DNA from: a virus
IMG/VR virus record: IMGVR_UViG_3300037010_000803
Location: 1 to 56,652 of that record
Reading direction: 5' to 3' (one strand)
DNA length: 56,652 nucleotides
The first letter of the stretch is position 1, and each line of letters opens with the position of its first letter. The notes beneath the pieces were generated by a model. The model was given only the letters and a program-made list of their open reading frames with translations. It searched no databases and was not told the DNA's origin. Made by a program: the position numbers and the translations under genes. Of the stretch, positions 14,653 through 21,143 are shown one piece after another.

Positions 14653-14717
14653 ACTCTCCTCCTTTCTCTCGCCACTACAAAACACCACAACGCCGCCAAG
14701 ATAAACATGAAACTCAT
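14643..14717 (-). CDS. 24-aa membrane micropeptide (unit A)
   Basis: The ATG follows SD GGAGTGG by five bases. The product starts MSFMFILAALWCFVVARER: one hydrophobic helix and a basic tail. Its end overlaps the start of the next gene. Unit B has the same peptide (49,001-49,069) with hydrophobic-for-hydrophobic changes and a frame kept open, although the surrounding genes differ. That supports a real coding sequence of single-pass inner-membrane type. Confidence 0.55.
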   Translation of the reverse strand: MSFMFILAALWCFVVARERRRVCC

Positions 14718-14726
14718 AGTCCACTC

Positions 14727-15089
14727 CTACACCGGCTCAACATCCACGGTAAAGTAGCCTCGCTCTTCCGCCGTCCAGCGTTTCTGCGTGTGAGTGTCCC
14801 AGACGCCGGAATCGTCGCCGTAAATGGCATCCAGAACGGCCTTGACCAGATTGTCTAAATCCGGCTTTTGTTGATGCGGCTGCCCGTCATACAATGCCCT
14901 CTTCTTCCGGCTCCAGGACTCTGGCATCGGAAGGTAGAAAACGATTGTAGCTCCCGCTTCCGGCACCCACACTTTGGCGCGCTGGCATTCATTGCAGAAC
15001 TGCCAGTAGCGCATGACGCTGGGACGCTTGGCCCATTTGTCCCGTTGCGTCATGCGCGGCTTCGGGCAGGGCTCAATGTTGTACCTCAC
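14727..15089 (-). CDS. rusA: RusA-family Holliday junction resolvase (unit A)
   Basis: 120 aa from GTG 15,089, which overlaps the upstream stop (GTGA) and has SD GAGGTGG. The acidic metal-binding centre is KPDLDNLVKAVLDA (Asp77, Asp79, Asp87) followed by DD near 92. RusA enzymes cut four-way junctions, here to resolve replication/recombination intermediates before packaging, and it fits with the Erf recombinase in the same operon. Nearly identical in unit B. Confidence 0.88.
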   Translation of the reverse strand: MRYNIEPCPKPRMTQRDKWAKRPSVMRYWQFCNECQRAKVWVPEAGATIVFYLPMPESWSRKKRALYDGQPHQQKPDLDNLVKAVLDAIYGDDSGVWDTHTQKRWTAEERGYFTVDVEPV

Positions 15090-15340
15090 TTGCCACCTCG
15101 TGGCGCTTTGAGCATCCGCGCCAGCTTGTCGGCTGCTATGCAAGCGATATTCCAGCGTACGACTCGCCACCTGTCAGGCGGGTCTATAACCACGGCAGGT
15201 AAAGTAGCAATGCGGTCATAGCTAGCATCCATGGTTTGGTTGAACAGCATCCTCGCCGCGTTGGGCCATTTCGCCCATCGCTCTTCGGAAACGCCGTAAA
15301 GATTCTCCGGGCTTTTCGGTAAATCCCATTGCGTTTTCAT
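15086..15340 (-). CDS. Unit A-only small protein before rusA
   Basis: 84 aa, Trp-rich (KTQWDLP, RWAKWPNAARMLF, DRWRVVRWNIA) with a basic C-terminus; translationally coupled to rusA by GTGA overlap. No counterpart in unit B and no recognised family. Confidence 0.7.
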   Translation of the reverse strand: MKTQWDLPKSPENLYGVSEERWAKWPNAARMLFNQTMDASYDRIATLPAVVIDPPDRWRVVRWNIACIAADKLARMLKAPRGGK

Positions 15341-15349
15341 CCCATCCTC

Positions 15350-15556
15350 CTATATGCAAACAGACGTGCAGGCAGGCCGGTCACGCCAGGTATGGACAAT
15401 GCCCTCTTTAGCATCATCCTTCGTCACCCAGACTTCTGGCGTCCCATCCGATAGCACTCGTACCAGCACCTGAATCGGCTTCCTTTGGCCTGCCTTCCCT
15501 TGCAGATAGAGCACTACGTCCTCGTCAAGGTCAACTATAATGTTTTGTCTTGGCAT
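15350..15556 (-). CDS. Unit A-only small beta-rich protein
   Basis: 68 aa. It opens MPRQNIIVDLDEDVVLYL and has alternating beta-type segments (VLVRVLSDGTPEVWV). Two Cys lie at the extreme C-terminus. Spacing to its neighbours is 1-9 nt. No family recognised; absent from unit B. Confidence 0.7.
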   Translation of the reverse strand: MPRQNIIVDLDEDVVLYLQGKAGQRKPIQVLVRVLSDGTPEVWVTKDDAKEGIVHTWRDRPACTSVCI

Positions 15557-15557
15557 C

Positions 15558-15788
15558 TCACGCTCCTATTGCGGGTGGCGGCGCTTTCCGCTCTCCCGCT
15601 TGACGGTCCATTTCCATGCGGTAAATCCAAATAAGGCGCTCGCGGTGGCTGTAGATTGAATCGCACACGAAGTGGACGCAGCGGTCACCGTTACAGGCGG
15701 CAGCGTCACCATCATCCCACTTCTCTTGCTCTTCAAGGCACGCCTCCGCCGTTACCGCTCGCCTGCTAAAAGGGCACTCGAATCTCAT
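15558..15788 (-). CDS. Small Cys-containing protein (unit A)
   Basis: 76 aa. Cys at 5, 17, 33, 37 and 42 (CPFS, CLEEQ, CNGDRCVHFVC) suggest a metal site or disulfides. The C-terminus from YSHRERLIWIYRMEMDRQA is almost identical in unit B (49,634-49,864), while the N-terminal half diverges around the conserved Cys. Unknown function. Confidence 0.75.
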   Translation of the reverse strand: MRFECPFSRRAVTAEACLEEQEKWDDGDAAACNGDRCVHFVCDSIYSHRERLIWIYRMEMDRQAGERKAPPPAIGA

Positions 15789-16267
15789 GGCGTCACCTCC
15801 AGAACTTTGACTTCCACGATTGCCACACCGCGCTCGCGCATTCCCAATTGATGCGCTGCACCTTCTGACAGGTCCAACGACCGGCCAGGGACGTAAGGGC
15901 CGGAATCATTGACTCTCACAATCACCCAGCGCCGCGTCTGAACGTCCACGATTTTGAGCCAGGTGCCCGGCGGATAATCCAGGCTCGCGCAGGTAGGAGC
16001 CCAGCGGTCGAACCGCTCGCCGCTAGACGTGGGCTTCCCGTCGAAGTCCTTGCCGTACCAGGACGCCAGCCGCCGGTCCGTCGCCGCCTGCAACGCTTTG
16101 CTTTCCGCGTTGAATTGCTCAATCTCTTTGGCCGTTCGCGCCACAGCGGCGGGGTCCGGGCCTGCCACGTCCAGCGTCTGCAAGTCCGTGGCAAGGTGGG
16201 CCAGCCATAGGTACAGGCCCACACACGCCAGGGCGAAAATAGCGGGCAACCACCAAAGTTTTCTCAT
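15785..16267 (-). CDS. Membrane-anchored RlpA-like double-psi beta-barrel protein (unit A)
   Basis: 160 aa. One N-terminal transmembrane anchor (LPAIFALACVGLYLWLAHL), a helical stalk (about 30-65), then an RlpA domain from ASWYG near 68: SSGERFD, PPGTWLKI, VRVNDSGPYVPGRSLDLS. The NDSGP Asp matches the catalytic Asp of RlpA-type lytic transglycosylases, which cleave denuded peptidoglycan glycans. It overlaps neighbours by 4 nt in an early operon rather than the lysis module, so a role in the cell envelope soon after infection is possible. Conserved in unit B. Confidence 0.8.
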   Translation of the reverse strand: MRKLWWLPAIFALACVGLYLWLAHLATDLQTLDVAGPDPAAVARTAKEIEQFNAESKALQAATDRRLASWYGKDFDGKPTSSGERFDRWAPTCASLDYPPGTWLKIVDVQTRRWVIVRVNDSGPYVPGRSLDLSEGAAHQLGMRERGVAIVEVKVLEVTP

Positions 16268-16917
16268 CTGTTCACCGTCACGGTCTTTTTCCGCACTTCA
16301 ACGCCCGGAATCACCACGCCGTTCAGGGCATCCTCGCGGATTTTGACCATGTTCAGTTCCCAATATTCATCTGGCACAAGCGACGGCGTGACCACCACCA
16401 CATCGGAGACCGTTCGATAACTCACCCCGGCCACCTTGGGCGTGGAGTCTAGAGCCGCCGCTAACGTCACCGGCGCTTCCGCCGCCACAATGGCCTGCTT
16501 GGCTGCCTCTACGGCCGCCTTGTCCCCAGCGGCCATCGCTCTCTGGGCCTCGGCCAAGGCGCGTTCTTGCGCCTCTCGTGCTTTGCGCCGCTCTTCTTCA
16601 ATAAGTGCCCGTTTGGTGGCCTCTTGCGCCTCACGATATGGTATCAGTTTGGAGTCACAGACTTTGATAACCTTTTCAGGCAAGGCGCAGAGTTCTTTTT
16701 CTTTCTCAAGCGCCGCTTTGTGGGCCGCGTTTGCCGCGTCTTTCAAAGGCTTAATCCAGGTTTTCGCTTCTTTCAGAAACTGGCCTGCCAGCGCTCGCTG
16801 TTCTGCCACCAACGCATAAGTGGCTTCATCTTGGACCACCGTTCTGTCCACGAGCGCGAGCGCCGCGTTCGCCGTTTCCGCCATCTTCGCCGCCTTAACG
16901 TCCAGTTCAACACTCAT
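16264..16917 (-). CDS. Coiled-coil protein of the Erf recombination operon (unit A)
   Basis: 217 aa. Residues about 30-150 are a long Ala/Glu/Lys/Arg coiled coil (IEEERRKAREAQERALAEA). Residues about 165-215 form a compact C-terminal domain with VAGVSYRTVSDVVVV and IPGVEVRKK, a pattern I associate with uncharacterised phage proteins beside single-strand-annealing recombinases. It may assist Erf. The N-terminal 70 residues are more diverged from unit B than the rest. Confidence 0.75.
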   Translation of the reverse strand: MSVELDVKAAKMAETANAALALVDRTVVQDEATYALVAEQRALAGQFLKEAKTWIKPLKDAANAAHKAALEKEKELCALPEKVIKVCDSKLIPYREAQEATKRALIEEERRKAREAQERALAEAQRAMAAGDKAAVEAAKQAIVAAEAPVTLAAALDSTPKVAGVSYRTVSDVVVVTPSLVPDEYWELNMVKIREDALNGVVIPGVEVRKKTVTVNR

Positions 16918-17342
16918 CTCACACCTCCTCGCTTGTACTTCAGAAACGCGCTTTGTAGTGACGCGAAATCCGCGTCCGTGAGTTCCGCCAAAGAGCTTAA
17001 ATGGAGTCTTGCCTTCACCGCCTCATGGGCCACTGATTCCGGGGCCTCCGAGTGGAGCCCCAGAAACGACTTGAAATCGGGATTATTGAGCCACCCATTA
17101 GCGTGAAGACGCTGGGCCGGTGTTTTATACGTCCTCGCGCCTTTCTCTTCACCTGGAGCCTCTGGGAGCGGCTGGGCGGCCTTTACAACGACCAGTTGAA
17201 ACTGCACACCCTCCATGTCCCAGAATTGCAAAAATGCACCGACCTGAGAGGCGTCCATCGCCATGGGGAAAATCGTTTCCCCGGCGTGGCCCTGACGGTA
17301 GCGGCCACCCGGAGAAATCTGAAAAATCGCAGGCTCATTCAT
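16914..17342 (-). CDS. Conserved early protein next to Erf (unit A)
   Basis: 142 aa. The N-terminal half is beta-rich (PAIFQISPGGRYRQGHAG); the C-terminal half is helical (QRLHANGWLNNPDF, LHLSSLAELTDADFASLQ). Very strongly conserved in unit B, with changes clustered at residues 52-63. No family recognised; the operon suggests recombination. Confidence 0.75.
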   Translation of the reverse strand: MNEPAIFQISPGGRYRQGHAGETIFPMAMDASQVGAFLQFWDMEGVQFQLVVVKAAQPLPEAPGEEKGARTYKTPAQRLHANGWLNNPDFKSFLGLHSEAPESVAHEAVKARLHLSSLAELTDADFASLQSAFLKYKRGGVR

Positions 17343-17350
17343 GCGTCACC

Positions 17351-18034
17351 TCAAAAAGGGATGCCCGTGTCGTTCTTGGGCGTTCTGCGTAGTATTTCAG
17401 CTTCGAGCACGTCCAGATTGCGCTTGTTGTCCTTGGCGTACTTTCCTTCCGGCTCTTCCGCCAGTTTCTTGCGGTAGAAGTCCCGATACCACAGGACGCT
17501 CTCATTGCTCAGTGCCGACAACGGCGTGCCTTTGAGTTTTCCCATCGGCACTGTCCATTCTCCACGGTCTTCTTTTTGCGCGGCGCTGTCGGTGTCATTC
17601 TCGGAGCGCCCTTCGGCGGCCTCGCCGTCATCATCCTCGTTCTCGGCGGCAAGCCCGATTATAGACTGCCAGCCATAGCGCCGCAGATACAAGATGGCGC
17701 TTCCGTCAGCCTGCGGTGTCCGGCATGGAACAAATGGGCCACCGCCTTTTGGCTCCTTGCCGGGGACGGTACTGTTTATCTCGCTAATCCATTCGCCGGA
17801 CTCGTGGGCCAACATCGTCAAGAGAGTCACCTTCTCGCCCTCGGCGCTTGGAAACTGCATAATGGCGAGCCCGTATTTGTTGAGCACGGGTCGAGAGACG
17901 GCGATCACCTCCGCCATATCTGCGTAGTGGGAGTGGTAATACGGGTTCTCCGCCTTCTTTTTCGCGGCACCCATCTCCGTCTGGGCCTTGACCAACGCTT
18001 TCACTAGTTCGCTAATCGTCTCACTGCGATTCAT
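17351..18034 (-). CDS. erf: Erf-family single-strand-annealing recombinase (unit A)
   Basis: 227 aa. The N-terminal 130 residues show the Erf pattern: NPYYHSHYADMAEVI near 28, then RPVLNKYGL, an aromatic/Gly beta core, and AILYLRRYGWQSIIGLA. After an acidic linker (ENEDDDGEAAE, about 142-165) a C-terminal helical segment follows. Erf anneals complementary single strands and supports phage recombination and circularisation. Overlaps the upstream coiled-coil gene by 14 nt. Confidence 0.87.
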   Translation of the reverse strand: MNRSETISELVKALVKAQTEMGAAKKKAENPYYHSHYADMAEVIAVSRPVLNKYGLAIMQFPSAEGEKVTLLTMLAHESGEWISEINSTVPGKEPKGGGPFVPCRTPQADGSAILYLRRYGWQSIIGLAAENEDDDGEAAEGRSENDTDSAAQKEDRGEWTVPMGKLKGTPLSALSNESVLWYRDFYRKKLAEEPEGKYAKDNKRNLDVLEAEILRRTPKNDTGIPF

Positions 18035-18290
18035 CTGCCACCTCCTCTAAGTGGACTCTCCTCACGACCTGGATTTCGGGACTCTCCAACTCACGTTTGA
18101 GTGCAATCAATGATTCCTCTAACGCATCAGCACGTTGTTTCTGTTCTTCGTACATGGCCTTATACGACGGGCGATAATAAGTACGCTTTGGTTGTTCCTC
18201 GAAAATCGCGAAAGGTTCTCCAGCCGCCTTATGTGCCTTGCGCATCGCTGCTCGGACACCCGTTCGGAAGTTCTCCAAAATCCTGTTCAT
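18021..18290 (-). CDS. Small basic coiled-coil protein (unit A)
   Basis: 89 aa: basic N-terminus, KAAGEPFAIFEEQPKR, then a coiled coil about residues 45-70 and an acidic end. The unit B copy is 24 residues longer through an in-frame insertion in the coiled coil. It overlaps both neighbours. Unknown; may partner Erf. Confidence 0.72.
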   Translation of the reverse strand: MNRILENFRTGVRAAMRKAHKAAGEPFAIFEEQPKRTYYRPSYKAMYEEQKQRADALEESLIALKRELESPEIQVVRRVHLEEVADESQ

Positions 18291-18571
18291 CTCGCACCTC
18301 CCAGGACTGCGGTCAGCCGTTCTAGCGCTCTCTTCATCCGGTCCTGTTCAATGACGCGCTCCTTCTCGCTCAATTGCGGGTATTCACACCAGATTTTCCG
18401 CCGCCGCTCGCGAGCGCAAATCTCGCAGTAGTTGTGGACTCCACACGGTAAGAGCACTCCGCAATCCGCGCAGTATTCAGCGTCACACCGGCAATCCTCT
18501 TCCAAGTGTCCACAATCAGGACACACGGGCTCTTTGATGTCTGGCGTGGTGGGTGGCTCAGGGTTCCACAT
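18287..18571 (-). CDS. Double zinc-ribbon protein (unit A)
   Basis: 94 aa from MWNPEPPTT. Cys clusters CPDCGH, CRCDAEYCADCG, CGVHNYCEICARE suggest two zinc knuckles, followed by a basic then acidic helix. Conserved in unit B with scattered changes that spare all Cys. Probably binds nucleic acid or protein; function unknown. Confidence 0.78.
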   Translation of the reverse strand: MWNPEPPTTPDIKEPVCPDCGHLEEDCRCDAEYCADCGVLLPCGVHNYCEICARERRRKIWCEYPQLSEKERVIEQDRMKRALERLTAVLGGAR

Positions 18572-18761
18572 GGCGGGCTCCTTTCTTTTTCCGGCCATAG
18601 GACCATTCCTGTTCAGGCCGGATAATGATGCCGTTGCGTTTAGCCGCTCGGCGCATAGACTGCGCAGTTATTCCCCACTTTTGGGCAATCTGGCGCATTG
18701 TCCGACCTTCTCTTAGTTCCTGCATTGCCAGCCTCATGTTAGTTGTTTCACCTCTCGCCAT
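18558..18761 (-). CDS. Small helix-turn-helix protein (unit A)
   Basis: 67 aa from MARGETTN with an excellent SD (AAGGAGGT, five bases). The helix-turn-helix is TMRQIAQKWGITAQSMRRA, residues about 22-40, followed by a basic tail. It resembles small Xis/AlpA-size regulators but I cannot assign it. It is the only clear regulator-like protein of the operon and could bind one of the palindromes described here. Confidence 0.78.
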   Translation of the reverse strand: MARGETTNMRLAMQELREGRTMRQIAQKWGITAQSMRRAAKRNGIIIRPEQEWSYGRKKKGARHVEP

Positions 18762-18771
18762 GCCAACCTCC

Positions 18772-18978
18772 TTATCGGACATATCCGTCTTCTCGTAGGT
18801 AGAGCGGCGCGCTCCGCCTGCTTGCCCCTGGCGCGTGGCACTCAATCACCCAGCCGCTCCGCTCCACACCGTGCTCATCTATAATCGCCCATGGGCACGC
18901 ATGGGGAGCCGTCCAGTATCCCCGCATCAGGCGTGCTTTCTCCCGTGCCTCTTTCCGCGTTCTAAAGACCTTCTTCAT
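18772..18978 (-). CDS. Small conserved protein, first gene after the 19.0-kb promoter (unit A)
   Basis: 68 aa from MKKVFRTRKEARE with SD GAGGAG; a longer upstream frame runs through the promoter and is rejected. The N-terminal helix is basic; the rest is a compact beta domain (CPWAIIDEHGVERSGWVIE). The last 45 residues are identical in unit B. Unknown. Confidence 0.75.
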   Translation of the reverse strand: MKKVFRTRKEAREKARLMRGYWTAPHACPWAIIDEHGVERSGWVIECHAPGASRRSAPLYLREDGYVR

Positions 18979-18995
18979 TTTCTCGCTCCTCTCTG

Positions 18996-19014
18996 GCCGC
19001 CTCCTCTTGGCGGC
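18996..19014 (-). promoter_or_regulatory. Leader stem-loop after the 19.0-kb promoter (unit A)
   Basis: GCCGCC and GGCGGC form a 6-bp stem around a 7-nt loop AAGAGGA on the minus strand. It starts 8 bp after the -10 box. The same stem and loop are at 53,841-53,859. Confidence 0.6.
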
Positions 19015-19021
19015 TGAGTAT

Positions 19022-19050
19022 AATATAGTCCACTTTATAGGGTTTGTCAA
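19022..19050 (-). promoter_or_regulatory. Promoter of the recombination operon (unit A)
   Basis: Minus-strand TTGACA (19,050-19,045), 17 bp, TATATT (19,027-19,022). It drives genes from 18,978 leftward through erf and rusA. The spacer sequence differs from the unit B copy while the boxes and spacing are kept. Confidence 0.82.
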
Positions 19051-19096
19051 GGGCTCTACAATCCGCGTCAATGCTACAATATGCGCAAAAGGGTAT

Positions 19097-19390
19097 TTAG
19101 CGGGCTGCGTCCAGCCAGGCGAGTAGGCGTTTGGAGCGGTGGTAACGGGCAAGGGTCTCTAGTTCTGCCCGTGAGCGGCAACGGGCAACAAGGGCCGCCT
19201 CGGAATCAGGGTGGTCGTGGGCCGCCCTATGGCAAGCCCAGCAAAGCGGAATGAGATTCTCAGGGATGTCCAGCCGCAATTCCGAGCGGCGGATTAGATG
19301 GTGGGGAGCCACGTCCGTATATTTCCCACACCCGTAGCAGACTTGACGGCCACGCGCTGCATTGAGAGCGGATTCATCGAGCACTCGCAT
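19097..19390 (-). CDS. HNH endonuclease (unit A)
   Basis: 97 aa from MRVLDESA with SD GAGGAG, overlapping the methyltransferase stop. The zinc/HNH core is CYGCGKY near 18, APHHLIRRSE near 28, then ENLIPLCWACHRAAHDH near 44-60. The active site is HH plus downstream His. Phage HNH proteins of this size often help packaging cleavage or act as free-standing nucleases. Nearly identical in unit B. Confidence 0.85.
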   Translation of the reverse strand: MRVLDESALNAARGRQVCYGCGKYTDVAPHHLIRRSELRLDIPENLIPLCWACHRAAHDHPDSEAALVARCRSRAELETLARYHRSKRLLAWLDAAR

Positions 19391-20024
19391 CGGCAATCTC
19401 CTCACCAAATAGCGACGGCTGGGCCAAAGCGGCCTTAATACGCTTGACGGCAATATCAAAATAGTCAGGGTCCAGTTCAATCCCAATGAAGTTCCGGCCC
19501 AGTTTGGCGCAGGCCACGCCTGTCGTACCTGAGCCCATGAAAGGGTCACAAGCCGTGGCTCCGCCTGTTGTACGCAGCATCCATTGCACAAGCGCAATCG
19601 GCTTTTGCGTGGGGTGCTCATACTTCTCCGCGCCACATGCGACTTCTACCGTATCCCATGCACCCTCAAAAGTGCCCCAACAGTAAATCGGCTGCCATGT
19701 CCAGAACAACCCACCAAGCGGCTTGGCCTTTGGCTGCCGCCATGCTACAACGCGGCTAGCAATGGGCTGAAGACTGAGACAATGCGCCATGATGTCTGGC
19801 CTCGCGGCATTGATGACCATCGCCTTCTCAGTTATTCCAAGAATGGCGGTCAACCATTCTTGTCGAAACTTGCAATCCCAGGAGAGCGAAGTCACACCAT
19901 AGGGCGGGTCGGTGACAACGGCATCCACCTTCCCCAGCGTTGGTAAAATTTCAAGGCAGTCCGCGCAGTACAGCGTGGCCGTCGTCTGGCCGTTGCTCAG
20001 GATGACCGGCTCAATTCCACTCAT
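19374..20024 (-). CDS. DNA methyltransferase, DPPY type (unit A)
   Basis: 216 aa. Catalytic motif DPPYG near residue 39 and SAM-binding DPFMGSGTTG near 158 place it among N6-adenine/N4-cytosine methyltransferases. It would modify phage DNA, probably against host restriction. Unit B lacks it here; a protein with similar N- and C-terminal ends but a different middle is at 44,631-45,422. The last codons (EIADASA) survive in unit B as a remnant next to the HNH gene, marking a deletion or insertion joint. Confidence 0.86.
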   Translation of the reverse strand: MSGIEPVILSNGQTTATLYCADCLEILPTLGKVDAVVTDPPYGVTSLSWDCKFRQEWLTAILGITEKAMVINAARPDIMAHCLSLQPIASRVVAWRQPKAKPLGGLFWTWQPIYCWGTFEGAWDTVEVACGAEKYEHPTQKPIALVQWMLRTTGGATACDPFMGSGTTGVACAKLGRNFIGIELDPDYFDIAVKRIKAALAQPSLFGEEIADASAR

Positions 20025-20047
20025 GCTGCCCTCCTTTTCTCAGGGGT

Positions 20048-20117
20048 AGGCCGGAGCGTAAATGAGGGAGTCTCCGGCCCGTCCCCGCCCTGGCAGGCCC
20101 ATTCCTGTCAGGGAGTG
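20048..20117. other. 70-bp element identical in both units, two stem-loops
   Basis: Identical to 54,262-54,331 although the gene on one side differs. It contains GGCCGGAG/CTCCGGCC (8-bp stem, 15-nt loop, 20,049-20,079) and an imperfect CCCTGACAGG/CCTGCCAGGG stem (about 20,088-20,113). It also holds a 20-codon frame starting MGLPGRGRAG without a good SD. Its right end includes the stop codon of the 20,464 gene. Confidence 0.5.
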
Positions 20118-20464
20118 TCCCTCTTTTGCAGCCGTTCGCTCAATTCGGCCACCACGGCTTCATGCATCGCGTTAGCTTCAGCATCGGAAGTTTCCGACAA
20201 CGTCACTATTTGCCACTTGCTCTTGAAATGCACTTGCTTTGACGTGTTGGCGTCCCAGTAGATACCGTTTCTCTTTGCGCGAAATGCCATGGTCTCATAG
20301 AAACTGGCGTAGCCTATCGGCTCGCCATTGTCCATGGCCCCGACCGTTGAGACCACGATTCGCTTGTCGCCGCATTCCAACAGAGTGTTCCGGCGAAAGC
20401 GGCAACGGCTCGCCGAGATGAAATGGCCGCCCCAGCCGCGTTCTGTGCGTTTGACCTCGTCCAT
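20108..20464 (-). CDS. Conserved phage protein with WGGHFI motif (unit A)
   Basis: 118 aa from MDEVKRTE, chosen because GGAGG lies five bases upstream and the length matches unit B. It opens ERGWGGHFISASRCRFRRN, continues IVVSTVGA and ends in a helical Glu-rich tail. I recall similar uncharacterised proteins in other phages. Differences from unit B are concentrated around residues 45-75. Function unknown. Confidence 0.75.
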   Translation of the reverse strand: MDEVKRTERGWGGHFISASRCRFRRNTLLECGDKRIVVSTVGAMDNGEPIGYASFYETMAFRAKRNGIYWDANTSKQVHFKSKWQIVTLSETSDAEANAMHEAVVAELSERLQKRDTP

Positions 20465-20482
20465 ACTCACCTCCTCAGTGGT

Positions 20483-20656
20483 TCAGGAATCCTTAACAAC
20501 TGGCCCAATCACCTCGCGAAACTCCGCGTCCAGTTCAGCGTTGATTTTTTCTGCGAGCGAGCCCGAATATTTTTCTTGGAACGTTTCGAGCGCTTTTTGG
20601 AAGTCAAGCGGCTCTAAATCTCGTAGCGGGTGATTGCCTGTTCTGTTTCTATTCAT
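20483..20656 (-). CDS. 57-aa protein sharing its end with a unit B nuclease-like gene
   Basis: Starts MNRNRTGNHP, mostly helical and acidic. The last 12 residues (FREVIGPVVKDS) and following DNA are the same as the end of the 170-aa unit B protein at 54,692-55,204; the rest is unrelated. It is either a small gene that inherited this tail by recombination or a remnant. SD (AGGA) is weak. Confidence 0.6.
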   Translation of the reverse strand: MNRNRTGNHPLRDLEPLDFQKALETFQEKYSGSLAEKINAELDAEFREVIGPVVKDS

Positions 20657-20682
20657 GTTTAGCTATCCTGTTTAACTGTCTT

Positions 20683-20696
20683 TTAAGACTAATGCC
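20683..20696. repeat. 14-bp direct repeat TTAAGACTWATGCC, copy 1
   Basis: TTAAGACTAATGCC; a second copy with one mismatch lies at 20,781-20,794, 98 bp away in the same orientation. The two flank the intergenic stretch between the first and second early genes, which otherwise shows nothing clear. A regulatory protein site is possible. Confidence 0.4.
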
Positions 20697-20780
20697 AGAG
20701 CCCGAGAGAGACGCTCCCCCCTATAGTCCCCCCAGCATGTTAGCGCTGAAGTGGACCAAGGAGAACGTCTCGACTGCGGC

Positions 20781-20794
20781 TTAAGACTTATGCC
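20781..20794. repeat. 14-bp direct repeat TTAAGACTWATGCC, copy 2
   Basis: TTAAGACTTATGCC, overlapping the stop codon of the 20,788-21,012 gene. It differs from copy 1 by one base. Confidence 0.4.
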
Positions 20795-21012
20795 GTCGCC
20801 GTCGCTTCGACGCTGGCGAGTTCCCCAGGCTCGCCCGCAGCCATCTGGCCGCGCCCAATTAACGTGCCGCCTATCCACACGGAGGCCGGGGGCAACGTGT
20901 GGCTTAGACTTGGATTGACAAAGAGAAAGCCCTGGGGCTGTCGGACCCAGGGCGTGGACAGTCGCAGGGACGCGAGTAGCTGCGACGACTTGTATTCAAT
21001 TTTCGTTCTCAC
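20788..21012 (-). CDS. First early gene, unknown function (unit A)
   Basis: 74 aa from GTG with SD AAAGGTGG six bases upstream, about 40 nt after the early promoter start. Basic N-terminus, LRLSTPWVRQPQGFLFVNPS, then a beta-rich segment (PPASVWIGGTLIGRGQ) and an acidic end. The PWVRQPQGF segment is the only part retained near the right edge of the window (56,600-56,652). Function unknown; first-expressed genes often take over host processes. Confidence 0.6.
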   Translation of the reverse strand: MRTKIEYKSSQLLASLRLSTPWVRQPQGFLFVNPSLSHTLPPASVWIGGTLIGRGQMAAGEPGELASVEATATA

Positions 21013-21029
21013 CCGCGTCCACCTTTCTA

Positions 21030-21044
21030 GCCGCCGACAGCGGC
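21030..21044 (-). promoter_or_regulatory. Leader stem-loop after the early promoter
   Basis: GCCGC and GCGGC form a 5-bp stem (loop TGTCG on the minus strand) 13 bp after the -10 box, just before the SD of the first early gene. Confidence 0.5.
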
Positions 21045-21057
21045 CTTCACAGAGCCT

Positions 21058-21086
21058 AATATAACGCCTTTTGCGGCGTTTGTCAA
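21058..21086 (-). promoter_or_regulatory. Main early promoter with palindromic spacer
   Basis: Minus-strand TTGACA (21,086-21,081), 17 bp, TATATT (21,063-21,058). The spacer is itself an inverted repeat, AACGCC-N6-GGCGTT (21,063-21,080), a good candidate operator. Two iteron clusters lie immediately upstream (21,107-21,197). Confidence 0.85.
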
Positions 21087-21106
21087 GTGGCACACTTTGG
21101 GCGAGA

Positions 21107-21143
21107 GTTAACAAGAGTTAACACGAGTTAACAGGCTGTTAAC
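21107..21143. repeat. Iteron cluster 1: GTTAAC x4, 10-11 bp phased
   Basis: GTTAAC begins at 21,107, 21,117, 21,127 and 21,138. Three copies are GAGTTAACA. The same hexamer with 10-11 bp spacing occurs four times inside the unit B initiator gene (47,669-47,705). Phasing on one face of the helix fits cooperative binding by one protein. Confidence 0.75.

Noticed and set aside
18979-19152. N-terminal extension of the 68-aa gene up to 19,152
   Set aside because: The extension runs through the TTGACA/TATATT promoter and hairpin, and the internal ATG has a strong SD and matches unit B.
20929-20953. Hairpin GCCCTGGG/CCCAGGGC, also at 56,607-56,631, as an intrinsic terminator
   Set aside because: It lies inside the coding frame of PWVRQPQGF, which is conserved as protein in both units, and the following T-run is interrupted. 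Palindromic codons explain it well enough.
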